Of a DNA stretch of 32,173 nucleotides, positions 22,214 through 30,139 are shown piece by piece. Under the pieces are notes generated by a model. That model was not told where the DNA came from and searched no databases. It saw nothing but the letters and a program-made list of their open reading frames with translations. The first letter of the stretch is position 1, and the number at the start of each line of letters is the position of its first letter. The translations under genes and the position numbers were made by a program. This stretch comes from an uncultured Lachnospiraceae bacterium (GTDB lineage Bacteria; Bacillota; Clostridia; Lachnospirales; Lachnospiraceae): NCBI GenBank assembly GCA_947367855.1, contig CANBFE010000038.1, positions 1-32,173 on the forward strand. Reading direction: 5' to 3'.

Positions 22214-24661
22214 CTACCTCGCGCGGAGCGTGGCTGTGCCGCTCTTTTCAAAACAAAGAACCATGTCCGAACCGCTTCCTCCGGCTGTGGTTCCGCAGTC
22301 TTCCGTTACGGCTCCCGGATTTACCGCCATCCCTTCGGCTTTCGCCCGGGTTCTCTCATTCATCAGAACCACTCTGCAGGGTTTCTCTCCTGTAACCTCC
22401 ACTTTATACACATCGCCCTCTCGCTCAATCCGCATGGAAGTCTCCCGCTTCGCCTGTCCGTCATACACCGCCGTTTCGGCCTTTCCGCCGTCGGCCAGGG
22501 AATACACCCGGAAAGTGACGTCCTTCGCATAGTCATAGACAGGCCCGTCGTCACAGGCGCCTACGGCCACAACGCTGCCCTCCCGCACATAGAGGGGAAT
22601 GCTCAGATAACCGTGCTTCTCCCGATACCATCTGCCCCCCTGCCGCTGCTGCCCGGTAAGGAAATCGGTCCACATTCCCGCAGGCAGATAATACTCCGCC
22701 ATGCCCTCCTCATTCAGCACAGGCGCTGCCAACAGAGAATCCCCCAACATATACTGACTTGCCAGATACGCGCAGTTCCGGTCACCCGGAAACTCCAGTG
22801 CCATGCTCCGCATCATGGGCACCCCTGTGCGGGAAGTCTCTATGGCATTCCGGTACAGGTAGGGCATCAGGGAGGCCTTCAGACGGGTGAAAAAGCGCAA
22901 CACATCCACGCTTTCCTCATCGTAGAGCCAGGGCACCCTGTAGGAAGAGGAGCCGTGAAGCCTGGAATGCGTGGAAAGCAGGCCGAAAGCGCACCAACGT
23001 TTATAGACATCCGGCGTGGACCTGCTCTCAAAGCCGCCGATATCATGACTCCAGAATCCGAACCCGGAACTGGTGAGGGACAGGCCGCCCCGGAGACTCT
23101 GCTCCATGGACTCATAGTCTGACCAACAGTCCCCTCCCCAGTGCACGGGGAATTTCTGACCTCCCGCCGTGGCGGAACGGGCAAAGAGCACTGCCTCTCC
23201 TTTTCCCCGTTTTCGCTCCAGAAGGTCAAATACCGTCTTATTATACAGATAGGTGTAGAAATTATGCATTTTCACGGGATCCGCTCCGTTGTGGTAAACC
23301 ACCTCCGTGGGAATCCGCTCTCCGAAATCCGTTTTAAAGCAGTCCACGCCCATGTCCAACAGTTTCTCCAGTCCCTGCTGATACCAGGCAGCTGCCTCCG
23401 GGTTGGTAAAGTCCACAATGGCCATTCCCGGCTGCCACATGTCCCACTGCCACACATCGCCCCCCGGCCGCTTCAGGAAATACCCTTTCTCCATCCCCTC
23501 GTCAAAGAGCGCAGACTCCTGACCGATGTAGGGATTGATCCACACGCAGACTCTGATCCCCTTTGCCTTAATCCGTCCAAGCATTCCCTCCGGGTCCGGA
23601 AATACAGCCTCATCCCAGATAAAATCCGTCCAGTGGAATTCCTTCATCCAACAGCAGTCGAAATGAAACACCGACAGGGGAATCCCCCGCTCCATCATAC
23701 CGTCGATAAAGCTCATTACCGTCTCCTCATCATACTCTGTGGTAAAGGAGGTGGACAGCCACAGACCAAAGGTCCAGGGAGCGGGCAGGGCAGGCTTTCC
23801 CGTCAGATCGGTGTACCGTTCCAGAACCTCTTTTCCGTCTGCCCCGTCCATGACAAAATAGTCCAGGCATTCCCCTGCCACGGAGAAGGCCACCTTGTTC
23901 ACCTGCTCCGTACCCACCTCGAAATCCACCTTCTCCGGATGGTTGACAAAGACACCGTAATTTCGACTGGACAGATAAAAGGGAATGTTCTTGTAGGACT
24001 GCTCCGTACTGGTTCCCCCGTCTTCATTCCAGATGGAAACGGACTGTCCGTTTTTCACAAAGGCCCCGAAACGCTCCCCCAGGCCGTAAATCTGCTCGTT
24101 GACGGAGAGTCCCAGCTGCTGCCGCATATAGGCGCCTGTCCCCCTGTCGTAGGCCATACCCTTCCAGTCTTCCTTCAAAAATGCCAGATCCCTGGGGGCG
24201 CTCTTTGTCAGCAGTTCTCCGTCCCTCTCGTAGCGCATACTGAAGGACTGTCTGCCCATCACCAGGCTCAAATGACCGCTTCTCACGGTTATGTGGCTTT
24301 CCGTCTCCTCCACAGTGAGGCAGCTTCGGTTTTCCGGTGCAGCGTCGGATTCCTTCTCTTTAATCTCAGAACATGCGTTCCGCCCGGCACAGCTCCCCTC
24401 CCCCAGATTCAGCACAAACGCCGGGCCACGCTTTGCGGTTCCTTTGTGGTGCCAGACCTGTACCCTGATTACCTCCGGCATGGGCGCAGTGATCCGCAAA
24501 GTCAGGTTAATGCCGTCTATGGTATTGCCCCTGCCCTGTACCACCGCTGTTGGGGTACAGAGCAGCACTTCCTCCTCCCGGATTCTGCAGTCATACACCT
24601 GCTGCGGTGAAAAACCGGCAAAACCTTCCCTTAATAACCAACATCCGTTTTGAAATTTCAT
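22214..24661 (-). CDS. GH31 alpha-xylosidase (YicI type)
   Basis: An 815-residue family 31 glycoside hydrolase that releases alpha-linked xylose from the non-reducing end of xyloglucan oligosaccharides or isoprimeverose. The nucleophile D445 sits in CFKTDFGERIP and the acid/base D511 in HWGGDC; their separation of 66 residues is the same as in E. coli YicI (416 and 482). The KTDFGE motif is the alpha-xylosidase form of the family, not the alpha-glucosidase one. An N-terminal beta-sandwich (~1-290) and C-terminal beta domains (~640-815) frame the barrel. The length is close to the family norm of about 770, with a longer tail. No signal peptide. It is the first gene of the glycan operon, with AGGAGGG before the ATG. 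Confidence 0.93.
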   Translation of the reverse strand: MKFQNGCWLLREGFAGFSPQQVYDCRIREEEVLLCTPTAVVQGRGNTIDGINLTLRITAPMPEVIRVQVWHHKGTAKRGPAFVLNLGEGSCAGRNACSEIKEKESDAAPENRSCLTVEETESHITVRSGHLSLVMGRQSFSMRYERDGELLTKSAPRDLAFLKEDWKGMAYDRGTGAYMRQQLGLSVNEQIYGLGERFGAFVKNGQSVSIWNEDGGTSTEQSYKNIPFYLSSRNYGVFVNHPEKVDFEVGTEQVNKVAFSVAGECLDYFVMDGADGKEVLERYTDLTGKPALPAPWTFGLWLSTSFTTEYDEETVMSFIDGMMERGIPLSVFHFDCCWMKEFHWTDFIWDEAVFPDPEGMLGRIKAKGIRVCVWINPYIGQESALFDEGMEKGYFLKRPGGDVWQWDMWQPGMAIVDFTNPEAAAWYQQGLEKLLDMGVDCFKTDFGERIPTEVVYHNGADPVKMHNFYTYLYNKTVFDLLERKRGKGEAVLFARSATAGGQKFPVHWGGDCWSDYESMEQSLRGGLSLTSSGFGFWSHDIGGFESRSTPDVYKRWCAFGLLSTHSRLHGSSSYRVPWLYDEESVDVLRFFTRLKASLMPYLYRNAIETSRTGVPMMRSMALEFPGDRNCAYLASQYMLGDSLLAAPVLNEEGMAEYYLPAGMWTDFLTGQQRQGGRWYREKHGYLSIPLYVREGSVVAVGACDDGPVYDYAKDVTFRVYSLADGGKAETAVYDGQAKRETSMRIEREGDVYKVEVTGEKPCRVVLMNERTRAKAEGMAVNPGAVTEDCGTTAGGSGSDMVLCFEKSGTATLRAR

Positions 24662-24799
24662 TTTCCCTCCTGTCTGAACAGCGCCGCCCCTGGGAAACAG
24701 CCGTTCTTTTTTCTGTTCCGCTTATTTTTTATGTATGCATCCTGCCATGTGCGCCTTGTTTTATGTGCGCGTTTTATCCTGTCCCGTCTCTTTATACAA

Positions 24800-24828
24800 A
24801 GTATGCTACCGTTAATTTCCTCTGTCAA
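24800..24828 (-). promoter_or_regulatory. Promoter of the glycan operon
   Basis: On the minus strand TTGACA (24828-24823) and CATACT (24805-24800) are 17 bases apart, giving a leader of about 130 bases before the GH31 start. The perfect -35 with a weaker -10 is compatible with control by a regulator. Confidence 0.6.
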
Positions 24829-24856
24829 TGACTATAGTTGCCTTCTATCCCTCAGA

Positions 24857-24872
24857 ATTATACCAAGTATAA
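24857..24872 (-). promoter_or_regulatory. Second promoter-like site with inverted repeat upstream of GH31
   Basis: TATAAT preceded by TGG (an extended -10) lies at 24865-24857 on the minus strand, with no good -35. It overlaps a perfect inverted repeat TTATAC-CAA-GTATAA (24858-24872), which lies about 30 bases upstream of the -35 of the other promoter. It could be a distal start or an operator for sugar control. Confidence 0.4.
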
Positions 24873-24918
24873 CGTTTCAGACAGGGCGCTGAACTGTTAC
24901 AGCCAAGTTTCACAAAAC
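24872..24918. repeat. Short copy of the GTAACAGTTCAG repeat
   Basis: This stretch shares the 24-base core CAGACAGGGCGC + TGAACTGTTACA with 29035-29057, and CACAAAAC follows at similar distance in both. Here the left arm of the hairpin has lost five bases (ACGTTTCAG against ACGTAACAGTTCAG), so the stem is largely broken. It is a decayed relative of the repeat between the LytTR regulator and kinase genes. Confidence 0.7.
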
Positions 24919-24931
24919 TACCCGGTAAAGG

Positions 24932-24964
24932 AAAAACTCCTTTGAAACAGGCAAAGGAGTTTTT
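24932..24964. terminator. Strong, nearly symmetric intrinsic terminator
   Basis: Perfect 13-bp arms AAAAACTCCTTTG (24932-24944) and CAAAGGAGTTTTT (24952-24964) with a 7-base loop; A and T runs on both sides make it work in either direction. It lies about 30 bases after the stop of the XRE-TPR gene and insulates the glycan operon promoter. Confidence 0.9.
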
Positions 24965-24995
24965 CTCATGGATTATATTAACTTTTATACTGTTT

Positions 24996-26042
24996 TTATA
25001 CTGTCGAGCCCGCTTCCGCCCTGCGCTTCTTCAGTCGCTGTATCTCCTGCTTCTGCTGATCGATATCTTTGCCGGAAAAGATTTTATACTCCTCCTTCAG
25101 GCACTGGATGATGCGCTGTCTGTCCCGGATGGCCCCCTCGTAATCTCCCAACAGTTCGTATACCTGGGCCTTGGAGTAGAGCCCGTCCGTCAGTCTGGGC
25201 GCCTCCTGCATGGTAAAGCATTTCTCATAGTCCGCCAGGGCTTCCTCATATCTGCCCAGTTTCTTGAACCGGTCTGCCCTGTCGCAGTAGGCCTGCCACC
25301 GTCCGGGGAAGCGCTCCACAGCCGCATTCCAGTATTCCAGGGCTTTCTCCATATCTCCCTTTCCGAACATCACATCCCCCATGTAGACCTCGTACTGGTG
25401 GGTTTTCGCCGCCGTGCGGATCTGCTCGATATAGGGCACTGCTTCGTCAAAGCGGTCATCATCCAACATATTTTCGATCACCGCATACAAACCTCTGTAA
25501 TTGCCGGGATTCTTCCTCAGGAATTCCTTAAAATATTCTATGACTTCAAAATGATTGTCATACCACTCGTCCCCGCAGACTCCGTTGTTGGCTTCCAGAT
25601 AGGCCACCCATCCCCCTTTTTCGTCAGGGTCCAGTTCCAGTACCTTTCTGGCATATTCACTGGCGGTTTCATGGTCACTCTTCGCCCTGTGATTGTAGAG
25701 ATAGGCCATGCATTTACAGGCTCTCACATTCTTCGGGTCATTCTGAATCGCTCTCTCCAGAAAACGGACGCAATGGTCAAAGGTCTCTGCCGGAATCCTG
25801 CGCTCATGCCAGAACATATTCTCCATCCGCTCAAACTCCGCCTCCTCAGGCATCTGGAACAGTTCGTCTATGGTCACGCCGAAAAAGACCGCAAGATTGG
25901 GCAGCAGCGCAATATCCGGCACACTGGCCCCCGTCTCCCATTTTGACACGGCCTGAAAGGACACTCCCAGGTACTCCGCCAGTTCCTCCTGCCTGGCATT
26001 CTTTTCCAAACGTAGATTCTTAATCTTTTTTCCGATATCCAT
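24996..26042 (-). CDS. XRE-family regulator with TPR domain
   Basis: A 348-residue protein with an N-terminal XRE helix-turn-helix (about residues 5-60; NARQEELAEYLGVSFQAVSKWETGASVPD) and a long array of tetratricopeptide-type helices (~85-320; for example YEEALADYEKCFTMQEAPRL and YEGAIRDRQRIIQ). This architecture resembles peptide-responsive regulators, but many Clostridia carry orphan copies of unknown role. It stands alone between its own promoter and a strong terminator, upstream of the glycan operon, so it could control that operon; the evidence is position only. GGAGGAAAG precedes the ATG. Confidence 0.82.
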   Translation of the reverse strand: MDIGKKIKNLRLEKNARQEELAEYLGVSFQAVSKWETGASVPDIALLPNLAVFFGVTIDELFQMPEEAEFERMENMFWHERRIPAETFDHCVRFLERAIQNDPKNVRACKCMAYLYNHRAKSDHETASEYARKVLELDPDEKGGWVAYLEANNGVCGDEWYDNHFEVIEYFKEFLRKNPGNYRGLYAVIENMLDDDRFDEAVPYIEQIRTAAKTHQYEVYMGDVMFGKGDMEKALEYWNAAVERFPGRWQAYCDRADRFKKLGRYEEALADYEKCFTMQEAPRLTDGLYSKAQVYELLGDYEGAIRDRQRIIQCLKEEYKIFSGKDIDQQKQEIQRLKKRRAEAGSTV

Positions 26043-26101
26043 TTCTTTCCTCCGTTCAACTACTGTTTGAAACTGTTTCTGTGTTATCAGCTGATGATTT
26101 C

Positions 26102-26130
26102 AGTATACAGTGGATTTTTCCCAAATGCAA
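26102..26130 (-). promoter_or_regulatory. Promoter of the XRE-TPR gene
   Basis: On the minus strand TTGCAT (26130-26125) and TATACT (26107-26102) are 17 bases apart, about 60 bases before the start codon. The remaining 140 bases up to the integrase stop hold an imperfect inverted repeat TTCAG/CTGAA (near 26233-26256) and no gene. Confidence 0.65.
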
Positions 26131-26271
26131 TCGACGGAGATTCTATCTGATTCTAATGTTGGTTGAATTGTTGCTGTTCTTGTCCCAAATAATCCTCCGC
26201 GAAATGACATCTATAGACTCATCATTTATTATTCAGATACGTGGCTTATACTGAACAATAGCAGACAGCGA

Positions 26272-27393
26272 TTATCCAACGGCAAACAAATCAGAAAAGC
26301 GATTCACTCTCTCCGTTTTATGGTCCATAGACGGGTGAACATATCGGTTCATGGTGATTGCCACATTTGCATGCCCCAATACCTCACTCAGGCTTTTTAC
26401 ATCAAACCCCAGTTCAATGCATCTGGTTGCAAAAGTATGGCGAGTTGCATGAAAATTGGCATCCCGAATACCACAGGATACCAGAAGCCTCTTAAAACGG
26501 TTCTGCATAGTCCTTGGTTCCATATAGCGGCTTCCATCTCCAGTCAGAACAAAAGCCCCGGAAACATAGAATTTTTCCAGATTTCCCATAATTATATCGG
26601 GAAGAGGAATGGTACGAACGGAACTGGAACTTTTGGGCGCAAAAATGCGAATCTCCGTTTTAGAGTCCGTCCCGTCTGTGCGTACCCTCTGCATTGTTCT
26701 ACTGATATGCATTAGTTTTGCCCCAATATCGATATCATCCCAACGCAGGGCGCACAATTCTCCCACCCGTATTCCGGTAAAGAGGCAGAGCAGAACGCCC
26801 AAAGCAGTCCGATCCATATTTTCCCGCAAATGGCCCAGAAGCTGCCTCTCTTCTTCCAGGCTGAACACCCTGATTTCCTTCTTCTCCCGCTTCAGACGGA
26901 TGCACTCTGCAGAGAAAGCCACAGCATAATCCCGCTTCATGGCATAAACACGGATACCATTCATGGCGGACAGGATTTCGGCTACCGTTGCAGGCTTCAG
27001 CCCCTGGCTGTTTACCCCACCTGACAGAAGCAGTCCGTTTACAAAATCTGTCAGATCCTGGTTGGTGATTTCCGACAGCCTGTTCTCCCCAAATTCCGGC
27101 AGAATGTAACAGCGCAGAATGTCCTCATACTTATTGATGGAAGTTTTTTTCAGCGTAACCGCGGCTTCGGAAAGCCACTGTCTGCCGATTTCCTCCAGTT
27201 TTGCGCTGTCAGTTCCAGATGATGGAAACTTATCCAGGTTCTGCTTTACAGCTTCAAGCTTCTGCTTCACTTCCCGGTAGCTTCTGGCATAGACCGCTCC
27301 GTATTTCGTTTTTCCCTCAATCCGTTCTTTGATATAGCGGCCTTCCCAACGCCCGTCCTTCCTTTTATAAATGTTTTCTCCTGTTCTTGACAT
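26272..27393 (-). CDS. Tyrosine recombinase / phage-type integrase
   Basis: A 373-residue site-specific recombinase. It has an N-terminal arm-binding-like domain (~1-55, KDGRWEGRYIK), a core-binding SAM-like domain (~65-160) and the catalytic domain. All catalytic residues are present: R209 (TGIRVGEL), K254 (APKSSSS), H315 and R318 (HATRHTFAT), H341 (LGHANV) and nucleophile Y351 (MNRYVHP). The family normally moves integrative elements or prophages, but no excisionase, replication or conjugation gene lies beside it here. AGGAGG lies 8 bases before the ATG. Either the element has decayed or this is a domesticated orphan. Weak direct repeats flank the gene (26261-26287 and 27439-27467). Confidence 0.92.
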   Translation of the reverse strand: MSRTGENIYKRKDGRWEGRYIKERIEGKTKYGAVYARSYREVKQKLEAVKQNLDKFPSSGTDSAKLEEIGRQWLSEAAVTLKKTSINKYEDILRCYILPEFGENRLSEITNQDLTDFVNGLLLSGGVNSQGLKPATVAEILSAMNGIRVYAMKRDYAVAFSAECIRLKREKKEIRVFSLEEERQLLGHLRENMDRTALGVLLCLFTGIRVGELCALRWDDIDIGAKLMHISRTMQRVRTDGTDSKTEIRIFAPKSSSSVRTIPLPDIIMGNLEKFYVSGAFVLTGDGSRYMEPRTMQNRFKRLLVSCGIRDANFHATRHTFATRCIELGFDVKSLSEVLGHANVAITMNRYVHPSMDHKTERVNRFSDLFAVG

Positions 27394-27475
27394 AATGTGT
27401 ACCTCCTGTCAGTCCTTATTTTGATGATAATATTAACGGCAGACAAACGCAAAAACCATCGGCAAACTTTCACAC

Positions 27476-27519
27476 AAAAAAGCCATATTCGGAATAGCAG
27501 CTATTCTGAATATGGCTTT
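27476..27519 (-). terminator. Long intrinsic terminator after the EamA-type gene
   Basis: A 19-bp stem (27479-27497 with 27501-27519, one G-T pair) and a 3-base loop, followed on the minus strand by TTTTTTGTGTG. It ends transcription from the EamA-type gene before the integrase gene. Exceptionally stable for its size. Confidence 0.9.
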
Positions 27520-27591
27520 CTATATATCTAATAAATCTATGCCTTTAAATTCTGCCTGTCATTTCCCTGCAACTCTCAGCAGGGACTTTCC

Positions 27592-28005
27592 TTACAGCAC
27601 CATGAGCAAAGTCCCTGCTCCGATCAGCACTGACCCCGCAAGCGACTTTGCCGTAAATTCCTCATGCAGAAACACAAAAGCCATCACCAGTGTGATGACC
27701 ACACTGAGCTTATCCACCGGCACCACCTTGGAAGCCTGGCCGATCTGCAGCGCCCTGTAATAACACAGCCAGGACGCCCCGGTAGCCAGACCTGAAAGAA
27801 TCAGGAACAGCCAGCTCTTCCTGCCGATCTCCGCGATGCCGCTCTGGGCATGCGTGAGAAATACCATTCCCCAGGACATGGCCACCACAACCACTGTGCG
27901 GATGGCTGTGGCCAGATTGGAATTCACCCCTTCAATGCCCACTTTCGCCAGAATGGAAGTCAACGCCGCAAAAACTGCGGATAACAGTGCAAAAACAAAC
28001 CACAT
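27592..28005 (-). CDS. Four-helix EamA/DMT-family membrane protein
   Basis: A 137-residue integral membrane protein with four hydrophobic helices (about 1-20, 32-52, 65-87 and 92-135, the last stretch possibly two). It matches one EamA repeat of the drug/metabolite transporter superfamily, with typical stretches SWLCYYRALQIGQASKVVPVDKLS and FVFLHEEFTAKSL split across the second half. Full-size members have ten helices from two repeats; half-size forms act as dimers. The substrate is unknown. AAGGAGAG precedes the ATG. The gene is monocistronic between a consensus promoter and a strong terminator. Confidence 0.85.
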   Translation of the reverse strand: MWFVFALLSAVFAALTSILAKVGIEGVNSNLATAIRTVVVVAMSWGMVFLTHAQSGIAEIGRKSWLFLILSGLATGASWLCYYRALQIGQASKVVPVDKLSVVITLVMAFVFLHEEFTAKSLAGSVLIGAGTLLMVL

Positions 28006-28107
28006 AACAATCTCTCCTTTTATTTTTCTTTTTGCCGACGCTTCCCCGCAAATCCTTCGGAGTCCTTCTGCCCTCCGGGTAAACGCCCCATTTGATTATC
28101 CGCTTAT

Positions 28108-28136
28108 ATTATAAGAAAAAAAGCTTCATTTTACAA
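28108..28136 (-). promoter_or_regulatory. Promoter of the EamA-type gene
   Basis: On the minus strand TTGTAA (28136-28131) and TATAAT (28113-28108) are 17 bases apart, about 100 bases upstream of the start. The -10 lies in the small palindrome CTTATA-T-TATAAG. Confidence 0.7.
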
Positions 28137-28178
28137 TGCCAAAAAAGAACCCAAAAAAGAAACACCCGGAGAACCTCA

Positions 28179-28207
28179 TTGCAACATACCCCAATCTATG
28201 ATAAAAT
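28179..28207 (+). promoter_or_regulatory. Promoter of the LytTR response-regulator gene
   Basis: TTGCAA (28179-28184) and TAAAAT (28202-28207) are 17 bases apart, about 60 bases upstream of the ATG at 28271. Upstream, CCAAAAAAGAA occurs twice with 12-base spacing (28139 and 28151). The promoter is divergent from the EamA-type promoter. Confidence 0.65.
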
Positions 28208-28270
28208 CTAATCGGCCGGCCATATATCCCTTGCTTCCGGATAGATCTGCCCGGCGAAAGGCGGTACTCC

Positions 28271-28972
28271 ATGGCATACCAGATCGCTATCTGTGACGAC
28301 GATGAAACCCAGCTGCGCACTCTCCGGGCCCAGGTCTCCAAATGGAGCGCGCAGACCGGGCAGCCCTGCGATATACAATGCTTTCCCTCCGCAGAGTCCT
28401 TCCTCTTTGCCTATGACGGGGAGAAAACCTATGACATCCTTCTTCTGGATGTGGAAATGAAAGAAATATCCGGCATCGGCCTGGCCCGGCGCATACGGAA
28501 GGATACTCAGCGCGCGGAAATTATCTTCATCACTTCCCACTTTGAATTCATCAGCGAAGGCTATGAAGTGGACGCGCTGCACTACCTCACCAAACCGGTT
28601 CCGGAGGACAGGCTGAACCAGGTACTGGACAAGGCGGTCCGGCGTCTTTCCATAGAACCGCCCTCCCTGGTCATCACCTGCGAGGAGGAGACGCTCCGGC
28701 TGTACGAGGCGGATATTCTGTATGCGGAAGCCTTCCTGCACTACCTCTCCATCCACACCGTAAAAAGGGAATATAAAATCCGGGAAAATATTTCCTCCTT
28801 TGAAAAACGGCTTGGCGATGATTTTTTCCGGGTTCACCGTTCCTACCTGGTGTCCCTGAAACATGTGACCGGCATATCCCGCACAAAAGTAACCCTGGAA
28901 GGAGACGTGGAGCTCCCCCTTGCCAGGGGAAAATATGACGCCATAAACCAGGCCTTTATCCGGCGGAACTGA
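28271..28972 (+). CDS. LytTR-family response regulator (AgrA/VirR type)
   Basis: A 233-residue two-component response regulator. The receiver domain (1-120) has the acidic pair D10-D11, phospho-acceptor D60 (LLLDVEM), T88/S89-type switch residue and K108 (LTKPV). The C-terminal LytTR DNA-binding domain spans about 130-230 (HYLSIHTVKREYKIRENISSFEKRL is split over it; FFRVHRSYLVSLKHV is the family signature). LytTR proteins bind pairs of ~9-base direct repeats about two helical turns apart; such a pair is seen upstream of the ABC gene at 29946-29979. The partner kinase follows at 29228. The start follows AAAGGCGG. Confidence 0.92.
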   Translation: MAYQIAICDDDETQLRTLRAQVSKWSAQTGQPCDIQCFPSAESFLFAYDGEKTYDILLLDVEMKEISGIGLARRIRKDTQRAEIIFITSHFEFISEGYEVDALHYLTKPVPEDRLNQVLDKAVRRLSIEPPSLVITCEEETLRLYEADILYAEAFLHYLSIHTVKREYKIRENISSFEKRLGDDFFRVHRSYLVSLKHVTGISRTKVTLEGDVELPLARGKYDAINQAFIRRN

Positions 28973-29023
28973 ATGCCCCGGCAAAGCGCCGCCCCTTTTT
29001 CTGCTTCCCTGCCGGAAGAAAAC

Positions 29024-29182
29024 GTAACAGTTCAGACAGGGCGCTGAACTGTTACATGGATGTACACAAAACGTGAAAGACGCGCGTTTTGGCGTCCGCA
29101 AGTCTCGCAGAATTGCACAGAAATGTGTCCGCGGACGCATTGCAATGATTCACTTCGCGGGAGGGACTTTCTGAATTGTTAC
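29024..29182. repeat. MITE-like structured element between regulator and kinase genes
   Basis: The left end is a perfect hairpin: GTAACAGTTCAG (29024-29035), an 8-base loop, and CTGAACTGTTAC (29044-29055). The right end is CTGAATTGTTAC (29171-29182), which is the inverted left terminus with one mismatch. The interior carries further short palindromes (ATTGCAAT, CCGCGG). The element is 159 bases with terminal inverted repeats and no gene, like a miniature inverted-repeat element. A short relative is at 24872-24918. It lies where the 5' part of a kinase gene would be expected. Confidence 0.65.
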
Positions 29183-29227
29183 AGAAAAACAGAAAAAGAA
29201 CAGAAAATCCACAGGACACGAAATCAA

Positions 29228-29881
29228 ATGAGAAAGAAAACATACCTGAAGCTAGTAGCATATCAGACAGAACAGTCCAGACAGCACCTGGGGGAAGTCC
29301 AGGGCATCTACCGGGAAATGCGGGGATACAAGCATGATTTCCACCATCACCTGCAGACCCTGAAAGGGCAGCTGGAAGCCGGGGAAACCCAACGCGCCCT
29401 GGCCTACCTGGAACAGCTTGACCATCAGCTGATGCATGTGGACACCCTGCTGAAGACCGGAAATATCGCCCTGGATGCCATCCTGTCAGCAAAAATCGCC
29501 CAGGCCAAAGCCGCAGACATTGCCGTTACCGTGAAGGCCAATGTTCCGGACAGCCTCCTGCTTTCGGACCTGGAGCTCAGCATTGTGGTGGGCAATCTTC
29601 TGGACAATGCCATTGAAGCCTGCATGGCCGTGGAGGGGGAACGGTTTCTGCGCCTCTTTATGGGCATGAAGCAGAAGATGCTCTATTTCTCCATGCTCAA
29701 TGCATCCGGACCCAAACTGCGCAAAAACGGCAGTCTGTTTTCCTCCGGCAAGGACGGCCTTCACGGCTTCGGCCTGCGCAGGGCGGAAGCCATCCTGGAG
29801 GAACATGGGGGATGGTGTAAATATAACAGCGAAGACGGAGCCTTCACCTCCGAATTTCTGGTCCCGGCGGTAAAGGAATAA
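29228..29881 (+). CDS. GHKL sensor histidine kinase without sensor domain
   Basis: A 217-residue kinase core of the AgrC-like GHKL type. The phospho-acceptor histidine is H36 within YKHDFHHHLQTL, the N-box is NLLDNAIEA and the ATP-lid region contains GLHGFGLRRAE. The membrane-spanning sensor that such kinases carry in front is absent: the frame is open upstream to 29060, but that part reads through the MITE-like repeat and resembles no protein. Either this is a naturally short soluble kinase or the sensor was lost when the repeat arrived. The start at 29228 has only a weak upstream AGGA, so it is uncertain. It is the likely partner of the LytTR regulator and stands ~260 bases upstream of the ABC gene. 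Confidence 0.8.
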   Translation: MRKKTYLKLVAYQTEQSRQHLGEVQGIYREMRGYKHDFHHHLQTLKGQLEAGETQRALAYLEQLDHQLMHVDTLLKTGNIALDAILSAKIAQAKAADIAVTVKANVPDSLLLSDLELSIVVGNLLDNAIEACMAVEGERFLRLFMGMKQKMLYFSMLNASGPKLRKNGSLFSSGKDGLHGFGLRRAEAILEEHGGWCKYNSEDGAFTSEFLVPAVKE

Positions 29882-29945
29882 CCGCCCGTTTCCCCTTCTC
29901 TGCCTCTTTTCCGATTCCCCAACACATTAAAACCAAAAAGCAGGC

Positions 29946-30013
29946 TGCAATTCGTGCCGCCGGGAATGCAATTCGTGCCCGGTTTACCGGTGATGCGCTG
30001 TTTCGTGTAAAAT
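29946..30013 (+). promoter_or_regulatory. Likely LytTR operator and promoter of the ABC gene
   Basis: TGCAATTCGTGCC occurs twice (29946-29958 and 29967-29979) as a direct repeat with 21 bases start to start, the two-turn spacing used by LytTR regulators. A -10 TAAAAT follows at 30008-30013; the region 17 bases before it (TACCGG) is a poor -35, as expected for an activator-dependent promoter, and the repeats end just upstream. The remaining leader (30014-30139) shows nothing else. Confidence 0.65.
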
Positions 30014-30139
30014 AAAACCATGTTCAGACCGCAGTAGCCCAAAAACAATGCCGCCGGACTGAAATCGGAAATCACAGACCTGCTTCCCGGCAAGACACAG
30101 ACCCGAGAGCCGGAGACAAGTTTTAAGGAGTTGACCAAG

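Noticed and set aside
24872..24890. Catabolite repression (cre) site upstream of GH31
   Set aside because: TGAAACGTTATAC resembles cre but is one base short between the AA and CG positions and is only half conserved.
28208..29140. 310-codon minus-strand frame
   Set aside because: Antisense to the LytTR regulator; the true gene has a full receiver and LytTR domain plus a promoter.
29060..29227. Longer N-terminus for the GHKL kinase (start at 29060)
   Set aside because: The extra 56 residues are encoded by the repeat element, are rich in Arg and Cys, and show no membrane or sensor features.
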